From Paracoccaceae bacterium (GTDB lineage Bacteria > Pseudomonadota > Alphaproteobacteria > Rhodobacterales > Rhodobacteraceae): 64,000 bases of DNA. The notes beneath the pieces were generated by a model. That model did not search any database. It was given only the letters and a program-made list of their open reading frames with translations, and was not told where the DNA came from. Of the stretch, positions 46,760 through 56,678 are shown piece by piece. The stretch lies in assembly GCA_029244725.1 (NCBI GenBank), contig JAQWQJ010000089.1, positions 248,001 to 312,000 of the forward strand. Direction: 5' to 3'. Numbering within the stretch: the stretch's first letter is position 1; each line of letters begins with the position of its first letter. A program made the translations under genes and the position numbers.

Positions 46760-47361
46760 TGCGCAATCCTTTCTCGAAATTGTCTGGCACTCATATGAAA
46801 GCGCGGCGAAATAAACTCCTCGGCCCGACGGATCCAGCCGCCCTTACCACCACTGCGATTGCGGCAATATTTTCGGGACGACGGGCGCCGGTCAGCAAGT
46901 CCAAAATAGTAGTTTCTGCGTTCAATCCCGTAGGCATCTACAAAGTGATCTGACGCCTGATCAAAGGCAGCTTGAACTGCGGCAAGCGTTTTGGGGCCGA
47001 TGACACCATCGGCGGAACACAAATGCCCCATTGAAGAAACGAGGCGTTGTAGAATTCGAACCGCCTGCGTGCCAGAGTTCACCTGCATGTCAAAAACTGT
47101 TGCCTGCAATGGTGTCGGAAGTCTGTCGATACGCGGTCTTTCAAAATACTCGCGAACGAAAACTTCTTCGGCAAGCTCAATTGAAACATGCTGAACGTCT
47201 TGGCGATCAACATCACCGTCCTGATCAAGGTCCAACCCCAAACGACGCATCGTGTGTATGGTTATACCGTGCTTAGTCGCCCCACCGGGATCGTCGGGAT
47301 CATCTACAAACCCACCCTCACGCTTGACGATTTCACGGGCAATTTCTCGTACATTTGGCAT
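46750..47361 (-). CDS. GTA-type endolysin (glycoside hydrolase 108)
   Basis: A 203-residue muramidase starting at the ATG at 47361, with GGGGA upstream. The N-terminal glycoside hydrolase 108 domain has the catalytic Glu15 in KREGGFVDDPDDPGGATKHG, and the C-terminal part is a peptidoglycan-binding type 3 domain (SADGVIGPKTLAAVQAA, YGIERRNYYFGLADRR). DLDQDGDVDRQD inside the first domain looks like an EF-hand or dockerin calcium loop. No signal peptide is seen, so it needs the holin to reach the wall. It starts about 70 bases after the ccmE stop on the same strand. Confidence 0.85.
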   Translation of the reverse strand: MPNVREIAREIVKREGGFVDDPDDPGGATKHGITIHTMRRLGLDLDQDGDVDRQDVQHVSIELAEEVFVREYFERPRIDRLPTPLQATVFDMQVNSGTQAVRILQRLVSSMGHLCSADGVIGPKTLAAVQAAFDQASDHFVDAYGIERRNYYFGLADRRPSSRKYCRNRSGGKGGWIRRAEEFISPRFHMSARQFRERIAQWA

Positions 47362-47431
47362 TGATTTTCCCCGTCTCAAAGATAGGGACAGATCAACGCT
47401 ACATAGTTAAGAATGTCTTTTCGCTGCGAAC

Positions 47432-47878
47432 TCAGCTGTCCTCGGGGGCTTGATAAACACCCTGTGCTTTCAATGCGTCGACGACTTCTTTGGGCATATA
47501 AGTTTCATCATGTTTTGCAAGTATTTCAGAGGCTTCGAATACACCGTTAATGTATTTTCCGGTACCCACCATGCCTTGGTTTTCTTCAAATAAATCTGGC
47601 AGAACGCCTGTGTAAATCACAGGAACCGTCGCCCCGCCATCTGTCACCGAAAAGCTAACAGTTTCGCCTTGTCCACGCACCACGCTGCCATCTTCAACCA
47701 GCCCGCCAATGCGGAACACCTCTGTCGAAATCGGTGGTTCTGCAATCACTTCTGATGGTGACCGGAAAAAATTGATGCCGTCCTTAAACGCAGTGCCAAT
47801 TAACACGCCCGAGATCGTCAACGCGACAAACGCGGCAATGATTACCTGAATTCTGCGTTTCTTTTTAAGAGACTTCAT
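47432..47878 (-). CDS. ccmE: Cytochrome c maturation heme chaperone CcmE
   Basis: A 148-residue membrane-anchored OB-fold protein. Its heme-binding histidine lies in ILAKHDETYMP (His123 from this start), with the conserved Tyr four residues later. RIGGLVEDGSVVRG and YTGVLPDLFEENQGMV are family blocks, after an N-terminal anchor (about 10-30). I prefer the ATG at 47878 (AGGG upstream) to the GTG at 47884. CcmE passes heme to CcmF, whose gene lies beyond the lysis genes. Confidence 0.95.
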   Translation of the reverse strand: MKSLKKKRRIQVIIAAFVALTISGVLIGTAFKDGINFFRSPSEVIAEPPISTEVFRIGGLVEDGSVVRGQGETVSFSVTDGGATVPVIYTGVLPDLFEENQGMVGTGKYINGVFEASEILAKHDETYMPKEVVDALKAQGVYQAPEDS

Positions 47879-47951
47879 CGCCACACCCTAGTTCGCTTGA
47901 CTGTCACCTAACATCAAATTCCAAAAAATCAATACGTCGATACCACCTAGG

Positions 47952-48764
47952 CTAAGCAGCTTCGAAAACGATCTTTCGTTTAAGGAAGTTTGTAGCATGG
48001 ACCGATACCTTTTCAGGATCGCCCGTCGTCAGAAATTTGCTTTCAGTTCCTTCACCGATCATCTGCGGGTGGCGTTCAAGATAATCTGCTAGACTATTTG
48101 CAACCAAGTTTGCTTGCGAGAAAACTTTCACGTCTTCGCCCAAAGCAGTTTGAAATTCGCGCTCCATCAACGGGTAATGTGTGCACCCAAGGATTGCCGC
48201 GTCAGGCTTTGGCATCTTTCGCATCAATGCATCCGCATGGCTTTTGACCAAAGCTTCCGCCAAAATCATGTCGCCATCTTCGATTGCATCGACCAACCCA
48301 CCACAGGCTTGCGCTTCAACATCCACACCGATCGCCCGAAATGCCAGCTCGCGTTGAAACGCACGACTTGAGACTGTCGAGGGCGTTGCGAACAAAGCGA
48401 CACGCTTCACGCCGACCTCTTTGGGGGGGCTGTTGTCGCCCCAATTCCGCTCGGTCAGGGCTTCGATTAAAGGCACAAACACCCCTAACGCGCGCTTTTC
48501 AGGCGGCAACCAGCTCTCTTGCATCCTGCGTAACGCCGCTGCACTTGCTGTGTTGCAGGCCAAAACAACCAAGTCGCATCCTGCCTCCCAAAGCCGTTCG
48601 GTGGCTTTGGTCGTCAAATCATAGACGTCTTGCGCATCACGCACACCGTAGGGGGCGTGGGCGTTGTCGCCTAGGTACACAAAAGGAACGTCAGGCAACC
48701 GTTTGGAAACCGCGTTCAAAACAGTCAGTCCACCAAGACCAGAGTCAAATACGCCTACTGCCAT
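47952..48764 (-). CDS. murI: Glutamate racemase
   Basis: A 270-residue enzyme that makes D-glutamate for peptidoglycan. The two catalytic cysteines are Cys70 (VLACNTASA) and Cys194 (LGCTHYPLM), with Asp7-Ser8 in [13 protein letters not shown]. Its ATG directly follows the acyltransferase stop codon with no gap, so the two are translationally coupled. Confidence 0.95.
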   Translation of the reverse strand: MAVGVFDSGLGGLTVLNAVSKRLPDVPFVYLGDNAHAPYGVRDAQDVYDLTTKATERLWEAGCDLVVLACNTASAAALRRMQESWLPPEKRALGVFVPLIEALTERNWGDNSPPKEVGVKRVALFATPSTVSSRAFQRELAFRAIGVDVEAQACGGLVDAIEDGDMILAEALVKSHADALMRKMPKPDAAILGCTHYPLMEREFQTALGEDVKVFSQANLVANSLADYLERHPQMIGEGTESKFLTTGDPEKVSVHATNFLKRKIVFEAA

Positions 48765-49643
48765 TTAATTCTTATAACGGTTTTCAAATTCATAACCGTT
48801 CTCCAAGTTTTTCAGGGGTTTAGGGGATAGTCTATACGTTGATTTGCGCAAGAACGCCATCATCTCGCGTGCGTCATGAGAGCGCTTTTGCAATTCTTCG
48901 CGCGCAATCGGCGTTCCAACAACGATTTTTACAGGCGCGTCGACGCGCTTTTTGAACTCTTTGATGAACAGCCCCAATCGCAGTGTGTTGTGTAAATGGC
49001 TGGCAATCTGAAATAAACGAGATGTGTGCCCGTCAAAATAAATGGGAACGACAGTTGCGTTGGATTTAGCCACCATACGCGCCGTGAAACTGCGCCAGCT
49101 TGGGTCCATCGGATGCGAAAACGGCTTAGCTGCAGTTGAAACTGTCCCGCCAGGGAAAATTCCGATGGCGCCACCGTCATTGAGATAACGCAGAGACTCT
49201 TTTCGAGTTTCAAGATTTTGCTTAACCGCCTCTTTCGTCTCATCAAAGCTAATTGGAAGTATAGTCCGGTTCAAAGTTTCTGACTTATGAAACACGCTGT
49301 TGGCCAAAATTCGAAAGTCACCGCGAATATTGGATAAGATATGTCCCATGATCAGGCCGTCGAGAATTCCGTATGGGTGGTTCGCGATCAGGATCAGCGG
49401 TCCATCGGTTGGAATACTGCTCAGACCTTCGCCTGAAACCTCAAGCGACAGGCCGTACTTTTCGATCATCACGTCCCAGAAATCTCTACCTTTTTTGACT
49501 TCCTGCTCGTAACCATTTGCTCGTTTGATTAATGCAATCCGGCCCGTCGCGTTTTCCAAAACGCGGACCATCGCCCGACCACCTTTTGTGGTCGCCGAAT
49601 GCGCATAACTAATATCGCGTGCAACTTCTCTTTGCGATGTCAT
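48765..49643 (-). CDS. Lysophospholipid acyltransferase family protein
   Basis: A 292-residue PlsC-like acyltransferase. The acceptor motif reads NHPYGILDG (His89, Asp95), an H-x5-D spacing rather than H-x4-D, and the later block is GIFPGGTVSTA. This NHPxGxxDG variant is found in a subgroup of uncertain substrate, including hemolysin-linked and ornithine-lipid acyltransferases. No strong membrane helix is evident. Coupled to murI. Confidence 0.85.
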   Translation of the reverse strand: MTSQREVARDISYAHSATTKGGRAMVRVLENATGRIALIKRANGYEQEVKKGRDFWDVMIEKYGLSLEVSGEGLSSIPTDGPLILIANHPYGILDGLIMGHILSNIRGDFRILANSVFHKSETLNRTILPISFDETKEAVKQNLETRKESLRYLNDGGAIGIFPGGTVSTAAKPFSHPMDPSWRSFTARMVAKSNATVVPIYFDGHTSRLFQIASHLHNTLRLGLFIKEFKKRVDAPVKIVVGTPIAREELQKRSHDAREMMAFLRKSTYRLSPKPLKNLENGYEFENRYKN

Positions 49644-49720
49644 ATCTGGCTCCGTGATCGAACCAATTTATTAGCCGTATGGTGCAAGGGTATCCACCTA
49701 AATGACAGTCACAATTGAAT

Positions 49721-52700
49721 TTACTCTGCCGCTACTTTTTGACCTTCATCGCCCGCTCGGATGACCGCCAACAATGCCTCGCGCCGCTTTTCAGCTTTAG
49801 CAGCATTGCCGAGCTTGATCGGCCCAAAACCACGAATAGTCGTAGGCAACAAAGCAAGCTCCATGAACGCGCTTTTGTTTGTGTGTGTCACCAAAGGCAA
49901 AAGTATTTCTATGTCGCGTTCGTATTGAACAATCAGATCACGTTCCATCTTACGTTCATTCGAACGAGAGAACGGATCAAACGCACTGCCTCTCAATATT
50001 TTGAAGCGTGCAAGTAACGATATGGCACCGCCAAACCAACTTTTGAATTCGCGTTTTATCGGACGTCCATTCGGTCCGTCCTTAGAAAATATCGGGGGCG
50101 CCATGTGAAAGCGCATCTTAAAATCACCCTCAAAAACCGCCGTAGCCTTCGTGCGGGTTTCTCGGTGCAAACGCGCAACTTCGTACTCATCCTTGTAGGC
50201 AAGTACTTTGTGGTACCCGACAGCAAGGGCCTCTTGGATGTCCTTGTCCTCGGACTTCATAACAAACTTGCGATATTTTCGTGCCAATCGCTTGCTCTGA
50301 TATTTCCTAAGATGGTTGGCTCTGAAATCAATTTTTCCGTCAAGTGTCTCAACTTTACCGTCAGTATCGACCGGCAAGTGCTTTGCCACCTCATCAGGAT
50401 AAAGCATTGCCCAGCGCCCAATCTCAAACGCCCTCAGATTACGTTCAACAGCGGTTCCGTTAAGACGAATCGCGCTTTGAAGCGCTTCGTAACTGATTGG
50501 CACCAATCCTTTTTGCCAAGCTGCCCCGAACACCATCATGTTTGAGAATATGCTATCCCCCAGCATAACACGGCTGATTAGCGTTGAGTCGAACAAGGTA
50601 AGGCTGTTCTTTATCCGCGCTTCTAGAGAAAGTTCTAAACGTTCTTTTGGAATGCGGAAATCAATATCTCGGGTAAAATCGCCTGTGACAATATCATGAG
50701 AGTTCACAACCGCGCCCGTACGCCCGAGTGAGGTCAGCCCTAAAGTTTTTGACCCTGCCGAGACCACCAAATCGCCGCCGATAAGCGCGTCGCATTCACC
50801 CGTTGCAACGCGAATAGCATTAATGTCATCGGGCGAGTTACCGATCCGACAATGCACCATTACAGCGCCACCCTTCTGTGCGAGGCCGGACATCTCCATC
50901 ACCCCAGCGCCCTTGCCATCCATCTGAGCAGCTTGAGCAAGGATCGCGCCGATAGTCACAACGCCCGTTCCACCGACGCCTGTGATGACGGTGTTATAAG
51001 TGCCTTTGATTTCGGGCAGCGTAGGTCGGGGCATTTCGGGCAGGTCAAAGTCTTTAGCCCGCTCCCTTCGAACCGTGGCGCCTTCAAGCGTCACAAACGA
51101 AGGGCAAAACCCTTCCAGACAAGAGAAATCTTTGTTGCAGGCTGATTGATCAATTGCCCGCTTCCGCCCCAGCTCAGTCTCAACTGGTACGATCGCAACG
51201 CAGTTGGACTGAATACCGCAATCCCCACAGCCTTCGCAAATATCAGTGTTAATGAACACGCGTTTATCTGGATCAGGGAAAGCACCCCGTTTGCGTCTAC
51301 GACGTTTTTCTGCCGCACATGTCTGCACATAAAGAATTGCCGTCACGCCTTCGATTAATTGAAGCCGCTCTTGAACTGCGTTCAGCTGATCGCGCGGCTG
51401 TAACTCGACATCCTTGGGGAAATCCTTTGGATCAATATCTTCCTTTTCATCGTAAACAACGACCAATTCTTTTACACCAACCGCAACCAATTCGGCCGCC
51501 AGTTTGGGTGCATCAAGCCCACCGTCGTTGCCCTGCCCGCCGGTCATGGCAACCGCATCGTTAAAAAGGATTTTATATGTAATCGAGGTGTTGGTTGAGA
51601 CTGCTGCGCGCACAGCCTGAATTCCCGAGTGATTATAGGTCCCGTCTCCTAAATTCTGAAACACATGTTTGCGCTCTGAAAACAGAGATTCACCGATCCA
51701 ATTCGCACCTTCAGCGCCCATATGCGTGAAACCAACGGTATCGCGGTCCATCCATTGCACAAGATAGTGGCACCCAATCCCAGCATAGGCACGTGCGCCG
51801 TCTGGAAGCTTGGTTGAGCTGTTGTGTGGGCAGCCCGCGCAGAAATAAGGTACTCGCGTCGCCGAATCTTCGGCGTTGTCAGCCTTTTGGGCCTCTTGCA
51901 CCTTTTGGAGGCCAGCTTTGACAGCGTCAGTACCACGACCCTCTTCACAGAGAATGTCGCCCAGTTTGTTGGCAATCAAAATAGGGTTTAGATCGCCGCG
52001 CGTTGGAAACAATTCTACCCCATTTTTGTACCATCCATAAACTCGGCGTCCACGGCGATCATCAAAGATGGCTTCCTTGACCTGCACTTCAATCAATTTG
52101 CGCTTTTCTTCAACGACAACGATCAGATCAAGCCCCTCGGCCCAATCATGAAAGCCTTTCATATCCAGCGGCCAAACCTGCCCAACTTTGTATGTGGTAA
52201 TCCCCAGACGTTCAGCCTCGTGCACATCCAGCCCCAGCAACGACATCGCGTGTTGCAAATCGAGCCAGTTTTTCCCAGCAGCCACAAAACCAATTTTAGC
52301 GCCGGGCTTACCCCAAACACGCTTATCGAGCTTGTTGGCATGCGAGAACGCTTCTGCGGCGAAGCGTTTGTAGTCGATCATCCGCGCTTCTTGGGCTGTA
52401 GGTGTGTCGACAACCCGGATGTTCAAACCACCGTCGGGCATATCAAAATCGGGCGTCACGATTTTCATGCGATCTGGTGAACCATCGACCACAGCAGTGG
52501 CCTCAATCGTGTCTTTCATCGTCTTTAGGCCTACCCAAACACCGGCAAAACGGGAAAGCGCAAAGCCATAGGCTCCGTAGTCTAGGACTTCCTGCACCCC
52601 AGCAGGGCTGACGATCGGCATATAGGCGTCAACCAATGCCCATTCGCTTTGGTGTAGCACAGTCGAACTTTCGCCGGTGTGATCGTCCCCCATCGCCATA

Positions 52701-53122
52701 AGGACACCGCCCAATGGGCTGGTCCCGGCCATGTTTGCGTGGCGCATCACGTCGCCGGAACGATCGACACCAGGTCCTTTTCCATACCAAAGACCGAAGA
52801 CGCCGTCGTATTTCCCTTCGCCCCGCAATTCGGCTTGCTGTGCGCCCCAATGTGCCGTTGCAGCTAAATCTTCGTTTAGGCCAAACTGAAACGTCACATT
52901 GCTTTCAGACAATTGCTTTTCAGCCCGCTGCATTTGGGTATCAACAGCCCCAAGCGGCGATCCACGATAGCCCGAGACAAATCCAGCAGTGTTATGTCCT
53001 GCAGTCTTGTCACGTGCATGCTGGTTGAGCATCAGACGAACAAGGGCCTGAGAGCCATTTAACAACAAGTTGTCCTTGGTCAGATCAAAGCGATCTTCAA
53101 GTAGAATTGGACGAACAGTCAC
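49721..53122 (-). CDS. Indolepyruvate:ferredoxin oxidoreductase, fused subunits
   Basis: A 1133-residue fusion of the alpha (thiamine-diphosphate) and gamma-type domains. It converts arylpyruvates from amino-acid breakdown to aryl-acetyl-CoA, reducing ferredoxin. Start at the GTG at 53122, with GGAGGG upstream; the frame is open to 53137. Iron-sulfur ligands are visible in FCAGCPHNSS (about 430), CEGCGDCGIQSNC (about 630) and the CNKDFSCLEGFCPSF region (about 665). The C-terminal gamma domain begins near VITGVGGTGVVTIGAILAQA. This one-chain form is common in Alpha- and Betaproteobacteria. A LysR regulator is divergent. Confidence 0.92.
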   Translation of the reverse strand: MTVRPILLEDRFDLTKDNLLLNGSQALVRLMLNQHARDKTAGHNTAGFVSGYRGSPLGAVDTQMQRAEKQLSESNVTFQFGLNEDLAATAHWGAQQAELRGEGKYDGVFGLWYGKGPGVDRSGDVMRHANMAGTSPLGGVLMAMGDDHTGESSTVLHQSEWALVDAYMPIVSPAGVQEVLDYGAYGFALSRFAGVWVGLKTMKDTIEATAVVDGSPDRMKIVTPDFDMPDGGLNIRVVDTPTAQEARMIDYKRFAAEAFSHANKLDKRVWGKPGAKIGFVAAGKNWLDLQHAMSLLGLDVHEAERLGITTYKVGQVWPLDMKGFHDWAEGLDLIVVVEEKRKLIEVQVKEAIFDDRRGRRVYGWYKNGVELFPTRGDLNPILIANKLGDILCEEGRGTDAVKAGLQKVQEAQKADNAEDSATRVPYFCAGCPHNSSTKLPDGARAYAGIGCHYLVQWMDRDTVGFTHMGAEGANWIGESLFSERKHVFQNLGDGTYNHSGIQAVRAAVSTNTSITYKILFNDAVAMTGGQGNDGGLDAPKLAAELVAVGVKELVVVYDEKEDIDPKDFPKDVELQPRDQLNAVQERLQLIEGVTAILYVQTCAAEKRRRRKRGAFPDPDKRVFINTDICEGCGDCGIQSNCVAIVPVETELGRKRAIDQSACNKDFSCLEGFCPSFVTLEGATVRRERAKDFDLPEMPRPTLPEIKGTYNTVITGVGGTGVVTIGAILAQAAQMDGKGAGVMEMSGLAQKGGAVMVHCRIGNSPDDINAIRVATGECDALIGGDLVVSAGSKTLGLTSLGRTGAVVNSHDIVTGDFTRDIDFRIPKERLELSLEARIKNSLTLFDSTLISRVMLGDSIFSNMMVFGAAWQKGLVPISYEALQSAIRLNGTAVERNLRAFEIGRWAMLYPDEVAKHLPVDTDGKVETLDGKIDFRANHLRKYQSKRLARKYRKFVMKSEDKDIQEALAVGYHKVLAYKDEYEVARLHRETRTKATAVFEGDFKMRFHMAPPIFSKDGPNGRPIKREFKSWFGGAISLLARFKILRGSAFDPFSRSNERKMERDLIVQYERDIEILLPLVTHTNKSAFMELALLPTTIRGFGPIKLGNAAKAEKRREALLAVIRAGDEGQKVAAE

Positions 53123-53155
53123 ACCGCGCCCTCCCAAAAGTGATACGGATAGTCT

Positions 53156-53188
53156 ACCTGTAGGTTAGGTCCTAAATGCTGACCTAAC
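53156..53188. promoter_or_regulatory. Palindromic operator between the oxidoreductase and LysR genes
   Basis: Perfect 8-bp inverted repeat GTTAGGTC-N9-GACCTAAC (53164-53188), overlapped on its left by a second palindrome ACCT-GT-AGGT (53156-53165). The three ACCT/AGGT half-sites resemble a LysR recognition plus activation site. It lies about 35 bases upstream of the oxidoreductase start and about 90 upstream of the LysR start. Confidence 0.55.
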
Positions 53189-53276
53189 AAGAATTTTTCT
53201 AAGTATTTTCAATCTCACGCTCGAGCCGCTCTTATTTTTTTGGAAATATCATTTATGGTCCACATATGAATCGAAA

Positions 53277-54191
53277 GTGAGCGAGATGGACTGGGATAAA
53301 CTAAGAATATTTCACGCGGTTGCTGATGCAGGTAGCCTTACCCATGCTGGGGACACCCTTCACCTGTCGCAATCTGCGGTCAGCAGGCAGATTCGTGCCT
53401 TGGAAGAAAGCCTCAATACGATTCTGTTTCACCGCCACGCACGTGGATTGATTCTCACCGAACAAGGCGAACTGTTGTTTGATGCAACGTCGGCGATGAT
53501 AAAACGACTGGATGCCGCCGCTGCGCGCATTCGTGACAGCGAAGAAGAGGTTTTCGGTGATCTACGCGTCACTACAACAATTGGGTTTGGATCGCTCTGG
53601 CTCGCGCCGCGTTTAGACAAGTTATACGAAAAGTATCCTGATCTCCGCATTGATCTAATGCTTGAAGAAAAAGTATTGGACCTGCCGATGCGCGAGGCAG
53701 ATGTTGCCATCCGCATGAAAGAACCTTCACAGGCTGATCTCATCCGCAAACGCCTTATGAGCGTGCGCATGCGCCTTTATGCTTCCAAAGAATACATTGA
53801 GCAAAACGGAGAAATTGCCAGCGTTGAAGACTTGAAAAATCATCGTCTGATTTGCCAAAACACGACCTCTGCACAAGTTTCGGCCGGCGCCCAATTGGTT
53901 CAAAGCCTGCAAGCACAAGGCGTTAAATCTATGCTGACCGTCAACAACTACTACGGTGTGCTGCAAGCCGTGCGTCATAATCTAGGGGTTGGCGTTCTTC
54001 CGGACTATCTAATCGAAGATTTCCCAGACATGAATCGCGTTTTGCCTGAACTTGAGTCGAGTGAAGTTCCCGTCTATTTGGCCTACCCCGAGGAACTTCG
54101 CCATTCACAACGGATTCATGCCTTCCGAGACTTCGTTCAAGACGAGGTCATCGCTCATCGGAAAAAGCTGAAAAAAGAAGGCCTTAGCTAA
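53277..54191 (+). CDS. LysR family transcriptional regulator
   Basis: A 304-residue regulator: an N-terminal winged helix-turn-helix (about 4-63, FHAVADAGSLTHAGDTLHLS, SAVSRQIRALEESL) and a periplasmic-binding-like effector domain. Start is the GTG at 53277 or the ATG at 53286. It is divergent from the indolepyruvate oxidoreductase, and a strong palindrome lies between, so it probably controls that gene and itself. The effector is unknown; an arylpyruvate or aromatic amino acid would fit. Confidence 0.92.
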   Translation: MSEMDWDKLRIFHAVADAGSLTHAGDTLHLSQSAVSRQIRALEESLNTILFHRHARGLILTEQGELLFDATSAMIKRLDAAAARIRDSEEEVFGDLRVTTTIGFGSLWLAPRLDKLYEKYPDLRIDLMLEEKVLDLPMREADVAIRMKEPSQADLIRKRLMSVRMRLYASKEYIEQNGEIASVEDLKNHRLICQNTTSAQVSAGAQLVQSLQAQGVKSMLTVNNYYGVLQAVRHNLGVGVLPDYLIEDFPDMNRVLPELESSEVPVYLAYPEELRHSQRIHAFRDFVQDEVIAHRKKLKKEGLS

Positions 54192-54240
54192 GGGTTGCAC
54201 TAAGCGCATAACGGGTATGCTGCATTATTGATGTATTTTT

Positions 54241-54269
54241 CTTGAACGAGTCGCTCGGCAATACTATCT
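54241..54269 (+). promoter_or_regulatory. Candidate promoter of the small RNA
   Basis: CTTGAA (54241-54246), 17-base spacer, CTATCT (54264-54269). This resembles heat-shock sigma (RpoH) promoters more than sigma-70. It points at the hairpin-ended transcript described next. Confidence 0.4.
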
Positions 54270-54275
54270 CAATTC

Positions 54276-54360
54276 TCGAAGGCAGTGATCGAGATACTCT
54301 CTCGTTGTCTTCACCTCCCTGTTGGACTTAGGCCGAGCTTCGTGCTCGGCCATTTTTTTT
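54276..54360 (+). ncRNA. Candidate anti-Shine-Dalgarno small RNA
   Basis: An 85-base segment with no reading frame between lysR and purL. A 5' hairpin (CTCGA 54275-54279 with TCGAG 54289-54293) is followed by a pyrimidine-rich single-stranded stretch with CACCTCCCT (54312-54320), complementary to ribosome binding sites. A strong Rho-independent terminator follows (GGCCGAGC-TTCGT-GCTCGGCC, 54331-54351, then A and TTTTTTTT). This architecture is known from alphaproteobacterial sRNAs with CUCCC motifs, such as the rhizobial alpha-r families and CcsR RNAs of Rhodobacter. I cannot assign it to a named family. Confidence 0.5.
54331..54360 (+). terminator. Strong intrinsic terminator upstream of purL
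   Basis: An 8-bp stem (54331-54338 with 54344-54351) and a 5-base loop followed by A and eight T. It ends either the lysR transcript or, more likely, the small RNA proposed at 54276. Confidence 0.85.
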
Positions 54361-54482
54361 GCACAAAGCAAAATTAACTGCGGCATTCGATGCATTTTGC
54401 CAGCTTTACCTCTTCTCCCCTTCCCCCCAAGCAATCATTGCCCTAAAAGCAGCGCCAATCAGCACTCTGGGGACTTTCTGTT

Positions 54483-56642
54483 ATGCAAGATCCGGCGATC
54501 ACGCCCGAACTGATTGAGGCCCATGGCCTTAAGCCTGAAGAATACAAAGAGATTATCCGCATCTTGAACCGCGATCCGAACTTCACTGAGCTCGGTATTT
54601 TCTCGGCGATGTGGAACGAGCACTGCTCGTATAAGTCCTCAAAGAAGTGGCTTCGCACCCTACCGACCGAAGGTCCACAAGTTATCTGCGGCCCTGGCGA
54701 AAACGCTGGAATTGTCGATATCGGTGACGGCCAATGCGTGGTATTCAAAATGGAAAGCCACAACCACCCATCCTATATCGAACCTTACCAGGGCGCAGCC
54801 ACCGGAGTCGGCGGCATCTTGCGCGATGTATTCACAATGGGTGCCCGTCCTGTTGCCGCCATGAACTCACTTTCATTCGGTGAAAAAGACCACCACAAAA
54901 CGCGTCAGCTTGTACATGGTGTTGTCGAAGGTGTTGGCGGGTACGGCAATTGCTTTGGTGTTCCAACGGTCGGCGGCGAAGTTCGTTTTGATCCGGCCTA
55001 CAACGGCAACTGCCTTGTAAATGCTTTTGCCGCAGGCTTGGCGGACACAGACAAGATTTTCTACTCGGCTGCTTCGGGCGTTGGTATGCCTGTCGTTTAC
55101 CTTGGCGCTAAAACCGGACGCGATGGCGTTGGCGGCGCAACTATGGCCTCGGCTGAGTTTGACGAGACGATCGAAGAGAAACGCCCCACTGTCCAAGTTG
55201 GTGATCCGTTCACTGAAAAACGTCTGATGGAAGCAACGCTTGAGTTGATGCAGACTGGCGCTGTTATATCCATCCAAGACATGGGCGCTGCTGGCCTTAC
55301 TTGCTCGGCGGTTGAAATGGGCGACAAGGGCAAACTAGGCATTTTGTTGAATCTTGAAGATGTTCCTCAGCGTGAGCAGGATATGACTGCCTACGAAATG
55401 ATGCTGTCAGAATCCCAAGAACGCATGTTGATGGTTCTAAAGCCCGAAAAAGAGGCCGAAGCCCGCGCTGTGTTCGACAAATGGGACCTCGACTTTGCTA
55501 TCGTTGGCGAAACTATCGCCGAAGATCGCTTTCTGATTATGCACAACGGGATGTGCAAAGCTGACCTTCCCCTTTCGACACTTGCGTCTTCTGCACCAGA
55601 ATATGACCGTCCTTGGGTTGCGACGGAAGTGAACGCTGACATGGACGACGTGCCAGAGATCGATGCAATAGACGGTCTCAAGGCGCTGATAGGCAGTGTA
55701 AATTACTGCTCACGCCAGTGGGTCTATGAACAATATGACCAAATGGTTATGGCTGACACAGCCCGCGCACCTGGTTTGGGTTCAGGCGTCATTCGTGTTC
55801 ACGGTACAGATAAATTGCTGGCCTTCACCAGCGACGTGACACCACGATACGTCAAAGCCAACCCAATTGAGGGCGGCAAACAAGCCGTGGCCGAGGCGTA
55901 TCGCAATCTAACAGCCGTAGGCGCAACCCCACTAGCGACCACAGACAACCTGAACTTTGGAAACCCAGAAAAGCCAGAAATCATGGGCCAATTCGTCGGC
56001 GCCATCCAAGGCATCGGCGAAGCGGTTGCTGCGCTGGACGTTCCTATCGTTTCCGGCAACGTCTCACTTTACAATGAAACCGATGGGCACGGCATTTTGC
56101 CAACGCCAACGATCGGCGCTGTCGGGTTAATCTTATCCGAGGACAAAATGATCGGCCGCGAAGTTCGCGACGGTCATGTTGCCCTATTGATCGGCGAAAC
56201 AAACGGTCATTTGGGCCAATCAGCATTGCTTGCCGAAGTCTTTAATCGCGAAGACGGCGACGCACCTGCCGTTGACCTAGCCGCCGAAAAACTCAACGGG
56301 GATTTCATTCGTGACAACCACGAATGGATTACGGCTTGTACAGATTTATCAGACGGTGGCCTTGCCCTCGCTGCGTTCGAATTGGCAGAATCCGCAGGCG
56401 TTGGCGTCCACCTAGACGATGCCGACACAGCAACACTGTTCGGCGAAGATCAGGCCCGCTACTTGGTTGCGTGCAACTTTGATCAAGCCGAGGCTTTGAT
56501 GTTGGCAGCGGGACAAGCGCGCGTAACGCTTACGTCGGTCGGTCGTTTTACAGGCGACAGTGTGAAACTTGGGAATTCCGAAGCTTCACTTGAAGAGCTT
56601 TCCACTATCTTCCGTGGCTCGTTCAGCGAAGCATTTGCATAA
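54483..56642 (+). CDS. purL: Phosphoribosylformylglycinamidine synthase subunit PurL
   Basis: A 719-residue small-type PurL, the synthase subunit working with PurS and PurQ in the fourth step of purine synthesis. Blocks: [76 protein letters not shown] and [18 protein letters not shown]. Length is normal. The start ATG follows a short leader after the terminator at 54360. Confidence 0.97.
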   Translation: MQDPAITPELIEAHGLKPEEYKEIIRILNRDPNFTELGIFSAMWNEHCSYKSSKKWLRTLPTEGPQVICGPGENAGIVDIGDGQCVVFKMESHNHPSYIEPYQGAATGVGGILRDVFTMGARPVAAMNSLSFGEKDHHKTRQLVHGVVEGVGGYGNCFGVPTVGGEVRFDPAYNGNCLVNAFAAGLADTDKIFYSAASGVGMPVVYLGAKTGRDGVGGATMASAEFDETIEEKRPTVQVGDPFTEKRLMEATLELMQTGAVISIQDMGAAGLTCSAVEMGDKGKLGILLNLEDVPQREQDMTAYEMMLSESQERMLMVLKPEKEAEARAVFDKWDLDFAIVGETIAEDRFLIMHNGMCKADLPLSTLASSAPEYDRPWVATEVNADMDDVPEIDAIDGLKALIGSVNYCSRQWVYEQYDQMVMADTARAPGLGSGVIRVHGTDKLLAFTSDVTPRYVKANPIEGGKQAVAEAYRNLTAVGATPLATTDNLNFGNPEKPEIMGQFVGAIQGIGEAVAALDVPIVSGNVSLYNETDGHGILPTPTIGAVGLILSEDKMIGREVRDGHVALLIGETNGHLGQSALLAEVFNREDGDAPAVDLAAEKLNGDFIRDNHEWITACTDLSDGGLALAAFELAESAGVGVHLDDADTATLFGEDQARYLVACNFDQAEALMLAAGQARVTLTSVGRFTGDSVKLGNSEASLEELSTIFRGSFSEAFA

Positions 56643-56678
56643 CTAGGGTGGCGGGTCTCAGCCCGCCCTCTTAGCACT

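Noticed and set aside
47407-47421. CtrA site upstream of the GTA endolysin
   Set aside because: TTAA-N7-TTTT matches only one half of the TTAA-N7-TTAA consensus; too weak to annotate.
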